IMG/VR virus record: IMGVR_UViG_3300042445_003306 | Location: 1 to 52,037 of that record | Length of the DNA stretch: 52,037 nucleotides | Reading direction: 5' to 3' (one strand) | From: a virus | In this document: positions 14,666-20,736 of the stretch, piece by piece | Layout: every line of letters begins with the position of its first letter | Numbering within the stretch: position 1 is the first letter of the stretch | The notes under the pieces: model-generated | What the model saw: the letters and a program-made list of their open reading frames with translations, nothing else | What the model was told of the DNA's origin: nothing | Database searches by the model: none | Position numbers and translations under genes: made by a program

Positions 14666-14779
14666 CTAATGTATTCGGGTACGATGCATCGGCAACTCTA
14701 CCAGTGAAGCAAATCATATTTGCGAAGAATTCGTGACCAGTGAAAGTCGGTTTAACGGTAGAGCAATTTTAATACATAG
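14666..14779 (+). ncRNA. Nested structured RNA (114 nt)
   Basis: Outer stem CTAATGTATT/AATACATAG (one bulge) encloses a 68-nt unit closed by the perfect 7-bp stem CTCTACC/GGTAGAG (14696-14763), which holds GCAAAT/ATTTGC and CGAA/TTCG hairpins. Confidence 0.45.
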
Positions 14780-14802
14780 TGTAAAGGCATAAGATATAAA
14801 AA

Positions 14803-14879
14803 GATGCATTAGGGTAATTGGTTATCCCGCCACGCTTTCACCGTGGAGATTACGAGTTCAAATCTCGTATGCATTGCCA
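14803..14879 (+). tRNA. tRNA-Glu(UUC)
   Basis: Acceptor GATGCAT/ATGCATT, anticodon CCACG-CTTTCAC-CGTGG (TTC), T arm ACGAG/CTCGT, G discriminator, CCA. Confidence 0.92.
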
Positions 14880-14886
14880 TTCTTTT

Positions 14887-14961
14887 GGGTCGTTCGTTCA
14901 ACGGATAGGACTGAGGATTTCTACTCCTCCGATGCAGGTTCGATTCCTGCACGACCCACCA
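14887..14961 (+). tRNA. tRNA-Arg(UCU)
   Basis: Acceptor GGGTCGT/ACGACCC perfect, anticodon GAGGA-TTTCTAC-TCCTC (TCT), T arm GCAGG/CCTGC, CCA. Confidence 0.94.
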
Positions 14962-14967
14962 TTTTCT

Positions 14968-15035
14968 GATACTGTGGTGGTATCGCTTACAGGAGTTTTC
15001 GGTCCCTACACTGTGTCTTTGCTACACGGAACCGA
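14968..15035 (+). ncRNA. Structured spacer with two hairpins
   Basis: GATAC-TGTGGTG-GTATC (7-nt loop) then TCGGT/ACCGA enclosing GTGT-CTTTGCT-ACAC. Not a tRNA; sits between tRNA-Arg and tRNA-Asp. Confidence 0.4.
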
Positions 15036-15044
15036 TAAATTTTT

Positions 15045-15121
15045 GAAGATGTAGCTCAGCTGGTTAGAGCACTTGCCTGTCGAGCAAGACGTCGTGGGTT
15101 CGAGCCCCATCATTTTCGCCA
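15045..15121 (+). tRNA. tRNA-Asp(GUC)
   Basis: Acceptor GAAGATG/CATTTTC, D arm with GG, anticodon CTTGC-CTGTCGA-GCAAG (GTC), T arm GTGGG/CCCCA, G discriminator, CCA. Confidence 0.94.
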
Positions 15122-15132
15122 TTCTTTTCATT

Positions 15133-15209
15133 GGCCGTGTAGCCGAATTGGTATAGGCAGCGAACTTAAAATTCGTAATCTGTCGGTTCGAGTCCGACCA
15201 TGGCTACCA
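15133..15209 (+). tRNA. tRNA-Leu(UAA) with short variable loop
   Basis: Acceptor GGCCGTG/CATGGCT, Leu-type D region, anticodon GCGAA-CTTAAAA-TTCGT (TAA), T arm GTCGG/CCGAC, CCA. The variable loop is only about 5 nt, whereas bacterial Leu tRNAs have a long variable arm. Confidence 0.85.
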
Positions 15210-15256
15210 TTTTATAGCTTAAAGGTTAATGCAACAAACTCTGAAATTATGATTTG

Positions 15257-15264
15257 TATAAATA
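15257..15264 (+). promoter_or_regulatory. T4-type late promoter TATAAATA
   Basis: Exact TATAAATA, 5 nt before the ATG at 15270 of the GIY-YIG gene. Confidence 0.7.
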
Positions 15265-15269
15265 CTTTT

Positions 15270-15899
15270 ATGTTATATACAATCTATCAAGTAACCAATT
15301 TGCTTAACAGCAAGATATACATTGGAAAGCATCAGACAACTAATCCTGATGACTCTTATTATGGTTCAGGTGTTGCACTGAAGAAAAGTATTGCTAAACA
15401 TGGTAAAGATAACTTTAAGAAGGCGGTATTATTTGTATTTCAAACCGAAGAGGAAATGAATGCAAAGGAAACAGAATTGATTACTGAAGAATTTGTTGCT
15501 CGTAGCGATACATACAACATGGGAGTGGGTGGTGAAGGCGGCGCTCATTTTAAAGGCAAATCTCATTCGGCTGAAACTGTTGAACGTATCAAACAATCAC
15601 TTGGTTCTGATGAGAATAAACAAAAACTCATTGAAGCTGGACGTAAAGCAGGCTCTTTATCCAAAGGAAGAAAGTTAAGTGCAACTGCTCGACAGAATAT
15701 GTCTGACGCTCAGAGAAAAGCTATCTCCGATGAGACCAAGAAAAAAATTTCAGAATCATTAAAGAAATTTAATGAAGAAAATCCAGGCCACCTCAAAGGT
15801 CTAGTAAAAAGAAAACGCAAACCTTTAAGTGAAGAAACTAAGGAAAAGCTTAGACAAATTCAACTTAAACGTTGGCAAAATAAAAGGCTCGTAGCTTAG
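15270..15899 (+). CDS. GIY-YIG homing endonuclease with NUMOD3 repeats
   Basis: The N-terminal catalytic domain shows YTIYQVTN...KIYIGKH (the GIY and YIG strands as TIY/YIG), SYYGSG and the conserved Glu in NAKETELI. Residues about 90-209 carry NUMOD3-type DNA-binding motifs (KGKSHSAETVERIK, KGRKLSATARQNMS, ISDETKKKISESLK, LSEETKEKLRQIQ). The start at 15270 follows the late promoter; an earlier in-frame ATG at 15249 precedes it. The stop codon lies inside the next tRNA gene (15-nt overlap), as expected for an element that targets tRNA loci. Confidence 0.9.
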   Translation: MLYTIYQVTNLLNSKIYIGKHQTTNPDDSYYGSGVALKKSIAKHGKDNFKKAVLFVFQTEEEMNAKETELITEEFVARSDTYNMGVGGEGGAHFKGKSHSAETVERIKQSLGSDENKQKLIEAGRKAGSLSKGRKLSATARQNMSDAQRKAISDETKKKISESLKKFNEENPGHLKGLVKRKRKPLSEETKEKLRQIQLKRWQNKRLVA

Positions 15900-15962
15900 C
15901 GGTTTTAAAGCGTTCGACTCATAATCGAAGGATCCTCGGTTCGAGTCCGAGCGGGCCCACCA
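15885..15962 (+). tRNA. tRNA-Met(CAU) (elongator or Ile2)
   Basis: Acceptor AGGCTCG/CGGGCCC (six pairs, A1:C72 mismatch), anticodon TTCGA-CTCATAA-TCGAA (CAT), T arm CTCGG/CCGAG, CCA. Its 5' end overlaps the end of the homing endonuclease gene. CAU could also be a lysidine-modified Ile tRNA. Confidence 0.88.
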
Positions 15963-16210
15963 TTTTATATACCGTCTCGCGGCGTCACCGCTAGTGTGTT
16001 CACGAAAGAACGTAACAAAACGGCAAGTTGTTACCCATATGAAAGAAGCTTGTAGCGCAAGTAAAAATCGTAAGCCAAACGTTGAAGTGATGTTCAACAA
16101 AGGGTGCCCCGGCAGTTTGATGCCGTTATCTCGCAATTTGCTGGAGCATGCGTTAAGCATTGCGCAGAAGGCAAATGATGCAATTCGTTGCAGCGAGAAT
16201 CATTTACTTT
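15963..16210 (+). ncRNA. Structured spacer, no gene recognised
   Basis: Hairpins GCGGCG/CACCGC-type, GTTCACGAAAGAAC, GTTGAA/TTCAAC (around 16080-16098) and CGGCA/TGCCG. No tRNA and no convincing ORF; the ORF at 15994-16296 runs through RNA structures and is unlikely to be real. Confidence 0.3.
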
Positions 16211-16345
16211 TATTGTTAAAGCATCTTTGGTTGATGCTGTCTGCCCAGACTATGACAATACACCGAACGCTGATCATGTTCAAGTGTGTAATGTAAAATG
16301 TGCTCATAGGCGCGTGAGGTGGTTCAATTCCACAGACAATAAACA
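16211..16345 (+). ncRNA. tRNA-like shell with variable core, copy 2 (135 nt)
   Basis: Terminal stem TATTGTT/GACAATA, D-like AGCATC/GATGCT, GTGC/GCGC hairpin, T arm GGTGG-TTCAATT-CCAC, ending AACA. About 33 nt at the 5' end and 50 nt at the 3' end match copy 1 (13401-13546) almost exactly; the core 16242-16294 is unrelated to the copy 1 core. Confidence 0.55.
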
Positions 16346-16349
16346 TTTT

Positions 16350-16438
16350 TACAATGGAAATCGGTGAGTTAGGTGCATATTAGGTTATGCATACAGGCTT
16401 GAAATTCCGTGTGGGTCAATATCCATACATTGTAAATA
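16350..16438 (+). ncRNA. tRNA-like element, 7-bp stem, no CCA (89 nt)
   Basis: Perfect TACAATG/CATTGTA terminal stem, arm TGCATA-TTAGGT-TATGCA (16374-16391), T-like arm TGTGG/CCATA. Ends AATA. Starts 4 nt after the preceding element. Confidence 0.45.
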
Positions 16439-16552
16439 TAAAAAGCCATATGAAGGTTACGGGCTTCCTTCTCCAGCTATAAGGATTCATATAGCTAGTG
16501 CCAGTCCTGCATAACGCATTGAGAGTGCATACTCTATGGACAAATTTTCAAT
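16439..16552 (+). other. Spacer with hairpins, no gene
   Basis: Contains AGCTAT/ATAGCT and GGAAG-type pairings; CCATA...TATGG may close it. No ORF or tRNA recognised. Confidence 0.3.
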
Positions 16553-16627
16553 GGCTAGAGGGAATCTGGCGAGTGAATTCATAACGGGGTGCGACTCCCC
16601 GAGATTCCACAAACACTCTAGCCACCA
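16553..16627 (+). ncRNA. 75-nt CCA-ending RNA with nested stems
   Basis: GGCTAGAG/CTCTAGCC then ACCA, exactly tRNA length. A second stem, GGAATCT/AGATTCC (16561-16567 / 16602-16608), starts immediately inside, enclosing CGGGG-TGCGACT-CCCCG. No D or anticodon arm of tRNA type and no T arm at the acceptor. Confidence 0.5.
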
Positions 16628-16631
16628 TTTT

Positions 16632-16721
16632 TGGGTATCACTCCTCTGATAGGGAGAAGAAAAGAACAAGTCCCTGCGCTAGCAATGCAAACCCTAACAC
16701 CTGAATTGACAGGAACCCACC
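16632..16721 (+). ncRNA. Structured element closed by TGGGT/ACCCA
   Basis: Contains CTCC-TCTGATA-GGGAG and CCTG-AATTGA-CAGG hairpins, ends CC followed by a T run. tRNA-like outline but not canonical. Confidence 0.35.
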
Positions 16722-16727
16722 TTTTTT

Positions 16728-16829
16728 AGAAGAGTAACATAACGGCAGTTATGGTTGAGGTTCGAATCCCCATTTGTTGGAAACAACAATCTGGCGACTT
16801 ATATTGGTTCAATTCCAATCTCTTCTGCA
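16728..16829 (+). tRNA. tRNA-Ser(CGA), atypical
   Basis: Acceptor AGAAGAG/CTCTTCT perfect; D arm CATAAC/GTTATG; anticodon TGAGG-TTCGAAT-CCCCA gives CGA; long variable arm TTGTTG-GAAA-CAACAA; T arm ATTGG-TTCAATT-CCAAT; G discriminator. Only CA of the CCA is encoded and there is extra sequence before the T arm. Confidence 0.7.
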
Positions 16830-16834
16830 TTTTT

Positions 16835-16909
16835 AGATATGTAAAGGGAAGGACGTTCAGTTAGTCCTATAGTTTGCAAACTCCCGCAATCAAACTTTAT
16901 GCCATATCT
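16835..16909 (+). ncRNA. tRNA-length element, 7-bp stem (75 nt)
   Basis: Perfect AGATATG/CATATCT terminal stem; AGGAC/GTCCT and AGTTT/AAACT hairpins enclosed by GGGA/TCCC; GCA/TGC arm near the 3' side. No T loop or CCA. Confidence 0.45.
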
Positions 16910-17029
16910 ATTTTTCAATGCAACACGCAACCGTATAGGTTGCTTCGATATAGGAATAGTCATAAAAGCTTAATGACGTACCATATCTGAGAGGTTTTGA
17001 CACCAGTGCTTGCTCCAATTTTAACATCG

Positions 17030-17244
17030 GCGTGGAAAGCAGACACGCAGGAAAATGTGGTTGGTATGAAAGTGCTCTTGGAGATACACCGAGATGAGAG
17101 CATGAGTAGGCCGACCTTGACCGAAGAGAAGAGCCGTGTATGGCGAGTAAACAGAATGCAAACCAACTCCGAATCGAGATTGAGAGGCATGTCCTGTTGG
17201 TAGTAATAACTACGTCTAATCAGAGTAGCGCCTGATATGTTAAA
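17030..17244 (+). ncRNA. Large structured RNA closed by TTTAACAT/ATGTTAAA (215 nt)
   Basis: 8-bp perfect terminal stem. Internal CGTG/CACG and TGCTCT/AGAGCA hairpins and others. No ORF longer than random, no tRNA, and no match to RNase P or 6S RNA that I can recognise. Trailed by CATTTT. Confidence 0.45.
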
Positions 17245-17477
17245 CATTTTCTACTGCTCCAGCAGCGACCGTTCGCTACGGAAACTGTAAAGCATGGCTT
17301 ACAACACTGGAGGAAGGAAGCCACAAAGCACCTGTCTGTTAAATGCGCGGTTCTTCCGCAATAGGGTGTAAAGATGACAGCCGGAAAGACGGCACAACGT
17401 CAGCAGGAAAAGCAGGTTCAATGCCTGTCGCGAATGGCCATAAACCTCAGCGGGCCGGTAGGGATCGGACTGACACC
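17245..17477 (+). other. Structured spacer, no gene
   Basis: CTCCAG/CTGGAG stem near 17258-17316 and a T-arm-like CAGG-TTCAAT-GCCTG hairpin. No gene seen; the ORF at 17343-17546 reads through the RNA structures. Confidence 0.3.
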
Positions 17478-17632
17478 TTTATCTGTCGAGAATATCTACA
17501 CACGGCTGTGAAGACCTATGCTGATGATCCGTCTGAGGCGATGTAAATCGCTACAAAGTGGCCCTTCCATGATTCAGCGAAGATGCTGTATATACGTGAG
17601 GGGTATATGCATATACAGGTCTGACAGATAAA
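17478..17632 (+). ncRNA. Large structured RNA closed by TTTATCTGTC/GACAGATAAA (155 nt)
   Basis: 10-bp perfect terminal stem, internal GCGAT/ATCGC and TGTATAT/ATATACA hairpins, followed by CAATTTTT. Confidence 0.5.
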
Positions 17633-17660
17633 CAATTTTTGCGTCCTATGCGTTTTCTCA

Positions 17661-17742
17661 CCGTTTTTGCGACGATGCAATTGAAGCGCAATGAGCGGAA
17701 AAAACGGATCAGGTTAGAGGTTATCCAGTAAAAACCTCACCA
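17661..17742 (+). ncRNA. Structured element ending in a CCA minihelix
   Basis: CCGTTTTT/AAAAACGG stem (17661-17707) followed by the hairpin GAGGTT/AACCTC (17717-17738) and ACCA. The minihelix plus CCA resembles an acceptor end without the rest of a tRNA. Confidence 0.35.
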
Positions 17743-17747
17743 ATTTT

Positions 17748-17969
17748 ATGACAAACAAACAAGTAACATTATACAAAGGAACTCGTGAAGAGTTTGAAGC
17801 AAAATATGAAGATTACAAACCAGTGGGAAAATCATTCAAAGAACAATTGGATGCTATTCAATCTATTGGAATGGTATTTTATTTTTTAGAAACATCAACT
17901 AAGGATGAAGAAGGTAATTATCTAATAAATCGTTTAGTTGAAAATGATTTCATTATAATCGCATCATAA
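17748..17969 (+). CDS. Small protein within the tRNA array (73 aa)
   Basis: 73-aa ORF with normal phage-like composition (acidic, VTLYKGTREEFEAKYEDYKP), the only non-endonuclease, non-redoxin, soluble ORF inside the array. Starts 5 nt after a CCA end. No domain recognised. Confidence 0.55.
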   Translation: MTNKQVTLYKGTREEFEAKYEDYKPVGKSFKEQLDAIQSIGMVFYFLETSTKDEEGNYLINRLVENDFIIIAS

Positions 17970-17975
17970 ACAATT

Positions 17976-18137
17976 TTGCGGTCATTGAGGGGTATTCGTC
18001 ACTAAGACGTTTGTGCAAGGTAGTCAACATAAAACGCACGATTCAGCGATGAGTTAATGCAGTTGATAGAAATCGAGTCTTTCGAGGCGATTATTCGGTT
18101 GGGAACACATTGCACGATATAGCGACCTGAGCCGCAA
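17976..18137 (+). ncRNA. Large structured RNA closed by TTGCGG/CCGCAA (162 nt)
   Basis: 6-bp GC-rich terminal stem extended by CA/TG across small bulges. No ORF, no tRNA. Confidence 0.4.
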
Positions 18138-18145
18138 ACCCATTT

Positions 18146-18207
18146 CCAATTACCTGACTGCAAGCGGCTATACCTGATAAAGTAGTGCGCAGTAGGTCAG
18201 GAATTGG
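18146..18207 (+). ncRNA. Hairpin RNA CCAATT(A)CCTGAC/GTCAGGAATTGG
   Basis: 12-bp stem with one bulged A enclosing 37 nt. Followed by TCAATTTT, the same trailer as the tRNAs. Confidence 0.45.
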
Positions 18208-18215
18208 TCAATTTT

Positions 18216-18286
18216 ATGAGAGGATCATACGGAGATCGCTAGGCCCATAGTCTAGAGAGGAGGTTAAATTCCTTCCCCTCATAATT
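18216..18286 (+). tRNA. tRNA-like gene with CAU loop, no CCA
   Basis: Acceptor ATGAGAG/CCCTCAT with one mismatch, D stem GATC/GATC, anticodon CTAGG-CCCATAG-TCTAG (CAT but C33 instead of U33), T arm GGAGG-TTAAATT-CCTTC. Possible third CAU tRNA or a pseudogene. Confidence 0.45.
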
Positions 18287-18384
18287 CGTATTCATACGCG
18301 ATAAAGTATGACGCTGCTAAGAGTGTATCCTTAGATAGTCCCAGCCCTGGATGAGTCGTAGGCCGTAATGCTATGGGCACATCA

Positions 18385-18561
18385 TTTTCTATCGTGCGTT
18401 TTGATCGCCCGAAGTATTCGAGGAAAACAGACTGGAAGGTAGTCTATATACACATTGAGTATGTAGGTGTTCGGCGAGACAGTACTTGTAGAAAAGTGAA
18501 GAGGGATCAATGAAAAGTGAGAGTCTGCAAAACGACACCACACCTCTTCAGCGATAGAAAA
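18385..18561 (+). ncRNA. Large structured RNA closed by TTTTCTATCG/CGATAGAAAA (177 nt)
   Basis: 10-bp perfect terminal stem; inside, GTGAAGAGG/CCTCTTCA-type pairing. No ORF or tRNA recognised. 18287-18384 before it holds only a CATAC/GTATG hairpin. Confidence 0.5.
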
Positions 18562-18586
18562 ACTTTCGTATATATAACTATACAAA

Positions 18587-18676
18587 TCCACTGTACCCTA
18601 ATGGCAAGGGACCGCACTGTTAATGCGGCGTATATCCGAGAGGATTATGAAGGTTCGAGTCCTTCTGGTGGAGCCC
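18587..18676 (+). tRNA. tRNA-Asn(GUU) with long variable arm
   Basis: Acceptor TCCACTG/TGGTGGA, D stem CCCT/AGGG, anticodon CCGCA-CTGTTAA-TGCGG (GTT), T arm GAAGG-TTCGAGT-CCTTC, G discriminator followed by CCC. A 20-nt variable arm (ATCC-GAGA-GGAT) makes it class II, unlike any normal Asn tRNA. Confidence 0.75.
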
Positions 18677-18702
18677 TTTATTATTAACGACTTATATATA
18701 AT

Positions 18703-18777
18703 GGCTCATACGCATAGAAAGCGATGCACCGGATTTGTAACCCGGATAGGAGTGTGCATGTCACTCATGAGCCTCCA
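18703..18777 (+). tRNA. tRNA-Thr(UGU)
   Basis: Acceptor GGCTCAT/ATGAGCC perfect, D stem GCAT/ATGC, anticodon CCGGA-TTTGTAA-CCCGG (TGT; last pair A:C), T arm GAGTG/CACTC, U discriminator, CCA. Confidence 0.87.
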
Positions 18778-18784
18778 CTTTTAT

Positions 18785-18865
18785 GCAGGCGTTAGCGTAG
18801 CGGCCGAACGCACCTGATTTACATTCAGGCAATCACCGCAGGTTCGAATCCTGCCGCCTGTACCA
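18785..18865 (+). tRNA. tRNA-Val(UAC)
   Basis: Acceptor GCAGGCG/CGCCTGT, anticodon CCTGA-TTTACAT-TCAGG (TAC), T arm GCAGG/CCTGC, CCA. Variable region slightly long. Confidence 0.92.
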
Positions 18866-18889
18866 TTTCATAAGATGTATATATACTTT

Positions 18890-19525
18890 ATGAGAAAATT
18901 CATTTTGTTTTTAGCGCTGATGGCTGCCGTTCAATCATGCGCACCACAAAAAGAAACGCTGTTGTTGTCAAACCCACCAGTTGCACAGCTTGTGGCTCCA
19001 TCGGTTGAAAAAGCAATCAGTGTTAAAAACAAAATCAACAAAACGGTTGACTCACAGCGTGTTAATATAACAGCGGTTGACTCTGACATCAAACAGTCTA
19101 TAGCGTATGCAGTGTTGGTCAAACCATACACTGATGTGGATGCAAATGGCACCACGCATTATTCAGCCTTGATTCGTTACTTAAATAGTGCCGACACACA
19201 TATACAACTGCTTACAGCTGCAAACACAGCCTTGATTGCCGATGAGCAATCGCTGCAAACTCTTTTGGATGCTAGTTTATCAGCCGCACAAAACAAGGAT
19301 GCCGAAGCTGCGTCACTGATTGCAGCTGCCGCTAATAAAGACTTAGTGATAGCTGAAGGTAAGATCAAACTTAATGCCGCGCTTGCTAAAGCTCGTGTGT
19401 TAGAGCTTGATCTTGAAAACGCTGCAGCCTATAAGAAAGGCGTGGTTGCATTGGTTGCTCTAATTTTTCTCTATTTTATTTTCCGAGCAGTTGCTAGCAT
19501 ATGGTCGCCATTCTCTAAATTTTAA
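18890..19525 (+). CDS. Lipoprotein with C-terminal membrane helix (211 aa)
   Basis: Signal peptide MRKFILFLALMAAVQSC with lipobox VQSC (lipid Cys at residue 17), a long Ala-rich helical/coiled-coil middle, and a C-terminal transmembrane segment (VVALVALIFLYFIF, about residues 186-203). The topology suggests a protein anchored in both membranes or folded back, possibly a lysis (spanin-like) or superinfection protein; this is inference. The start at 18890 is preferred over 18875 because it gives a clean signal peptide. Confidence 0.65.
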   Translation: MRKFILFLALMAAVQSCAPQKETLLLSNPPVAQLVAPSVEKAISVKNKINKTVDSQRVNITAVDSDIKQSIAYAVLVKPYTDVDANGTTHYSALIRYLNSADTHIQLLTAANTALIADEQSLQTLLDASLSAAQNKDAEAASLIAAAANKDLVIAEGKIKLNAALAKARVLELDLENAAAYKKGVVALVALIFLYFIFRAVASIWSPFSKF

Positions 19526-19530
19526 TATAG

Positions 19531-19538
19531 TATAAATA
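19531..19538 (+). promoter_or_regulatory. TATAAATA late promoter directly before a tRNA
   Basis: Exact late-promoter word 11 nt upstream of tRNA-Ala at 19550, suggesting that the last tRNAs are also made late. Confidence 0.55.
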
Positions 19539-19549
19539 CAATTTCTAAA

Positions 19550-19624
19550 GGGGATATAGCTCAGCGGTAGAGCAGATCACTTGCACTGATAAGGTCTGCA
19601 GTTCGATCCTGCATATCTCCACCA
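19550..19624 (+). tRNA. tRNA-Ala(UGC), second copy
   Basis: Acceptor GGGGATA/TATCTCC with G3:U70, D stem GCTC/GAGC, loop CTTGCAC (TGC), T arm TGCAG/CTGCA, CCA. Confidence 0.88.
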
Positions 19625-19627
19625 AAT

Positions 19628-19701
19628 GCGTTGTTCGTCTAATGGTAAGACTATTGATTCCAAACCAATAAACGTGGGTTCGATTCCTACACAACGTGCC
19701 A
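19628..19701 (+). tRNA. tRNA-Trp(CCA)
   Basis: Acceptor GCGTTGT/ACAACGT, D stem GTCT/AGAC, anticodon ATTGA-TTCCAAA-CCAAT (CCA; A:C closing pair), T arm GTGGG/CCTAC, G discriminator as in Trp tRNAs, CCA. Confidence 0.85.
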
Positions 19702-19706
19702 TTTTT

Positions 19707-19781
19707 CCCTACTTAGCTGAGGCGGATTAGCGCAAGACTGAAAATCTTGAAAGGTTGGATCGTTACCAACAGTAGGGGCCA
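19707..19781 (+). tRNA. tRNA-Phe(GAA)
   Basis: Acceptor CCCTACT/AGTAGGG perfect, anticodon CAAGA-CTGAAAA-TCTTG (GAA), T arm GTTGG/CCAAC, CCA. Confidence 0.93.
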
Positions 19782-19794
19782 TTTTTTTATATAC

Positions 19795-19870
19795 GGAAGT
19801 TGTCCGGTTGGTCGAGGACACTGTCTTGAAAACGGAAGAGGGCGACGAGCTCTCCGTGGGTTCAAAGGTT
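19795..19870 (+). pseudogene. Truncated tRNA-Ser(UGA)
   Basis: GGAAGTT acceptor 5' strand, D arm GTCC/GGAC, anticodon CTGT-CTTGAAA-ACGG (TGA), variable arm, and T stem 5' strand GTGGG-TTCAAA. The 3' T strand, acceptor strand and CCA are missing, replaced by GGTTCGTTTTG and the late promoter of the HNH gene. Confidence 0.8.
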
Positions 19871-19877
19871 CGTTTTG

Positions 19878-19885
19878 TATAAATA
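19878..19885 (+). promoter_or_regulatory. T4-type late promoter TATAAATA
   Basis: Exact TATAAATA, 5 nt before the ATG at 19891 of the HNH gene. Confidence 0.75.
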
Positions 19886-19890
19886 AACCC

Positions 19891-20736
19891 ATGGACTATA
19901 AGCGAATCTATAATGACCTTATTACATATCGTCAAAATAATGTATTGTCTAATGGTTATATTGAAAAACATCATATAATTCCAAGATCGTTAGGTGGAAG
20001 CAATGATAAAGAAAACATTGTTTCATTAAGCGGGAGAGAACATTATATTGCACATTTATTACTTGCTCGATTTAATCGTTGTAGTAAAACGGCATATGCT
20101 CTTTGGATGATGCAGATGAAAAATTCTAAAGATTGTGATCGCCCTCGTATCAAGAGCGGCAGAATGTATGAATGGATTCGTAAGGAAATCATTAAGTATA
20201 CTTCAAGGAATAATAGGATTACATCTAAAGGCGAACGTAATAGCCAACATGGTACACGTTGGATTTGTAACATCAAATTGCAAGAAAACCGAAAGGTGAG
20301 TAAAGACGAACTTATTCTTGATGGATGGATTCTTGGGCGTAATAAATGGGTTGTCAGTACTTATGTTCCAAAGAAATATATTAACATATGTAATTTAGTT
20401 CTTCAATCAAATTCACGTATTATTTACGGCGAAGATATTCCCGATGGATGGGTAAAAGGAAAAAATAAATGGTTAACCCGTAAAAGAAAAGATACCAAGA
20501 CTAGAGTTAAGAAAACTAGAGCCGAACTTAAATTTTTAAGTGATGAAAAACTCAAAGGATTGGCAAAAACATTATGGGCTGAATTTTTTATTAGTAATCA
20601 TGAGTCTCTTAATTCTTTTGCAAAAGAAAAAGGCTTAATAAGAATGACAATAAAAGGATGGTTTAAAAAGTATATACCTGAGTATCCATCAGATATTACA
20701 ACCAAATCATTAAAGAAACATATAACGGGTACTTAA
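19891..20736 (+). CDS. HNH homing endonuclease in tRNA-Ser(UGA)
   Basis: T4-like HNH core IEKHHIIPRSLGGSNDKENI followed by SGREHYIAHLLLARF (residues about 23-63): HH, N and H catalytic/metal residues are visible. The C-terminal half is basic with repeated WILGRNKW/WVKGKNKW units (residues about 140-200) and a helix-turn-helix-like end, probably DNA binding. The start follows the late promoter; upstream in-frame codons belong to the truncated tRNA. The stop overlaps the next tRNA-Ser by 10 nt. Confidence 0.9.
   Translation: MDYKRIYNDLITYRQNNVLSNGYIEKHHIIPRSLGGSNDKENIVSLSGREHYIAHLLLARFNRCSKTAYALWMMQMKNSKDCDRPRIKSGRMYEWIRKEIIKYTSRNNRITSKGERNSQHGTRWICNIKLQENRKVSKDELILDGWILGRNKWVVSTYVPKKYINICNLVLQSNSRIIYGEDIPDGWVKGKNKWLTRKRKDTKTRVKKTRAELKFLSDEKLKGLAKTLWAEFFISNHESLNSFAKEKGLIRMTIKGWFKKYIPEYPSDITTKSLKKHITGT

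Noticed and set aside
14968-15035. Missing tRNA-His with a GTG in GATACTGTGGTGGTATC
   Set aside because: The 7-nt loop TGTGGTG would put G at position 33 and no acceptor or T arm surrounds it.
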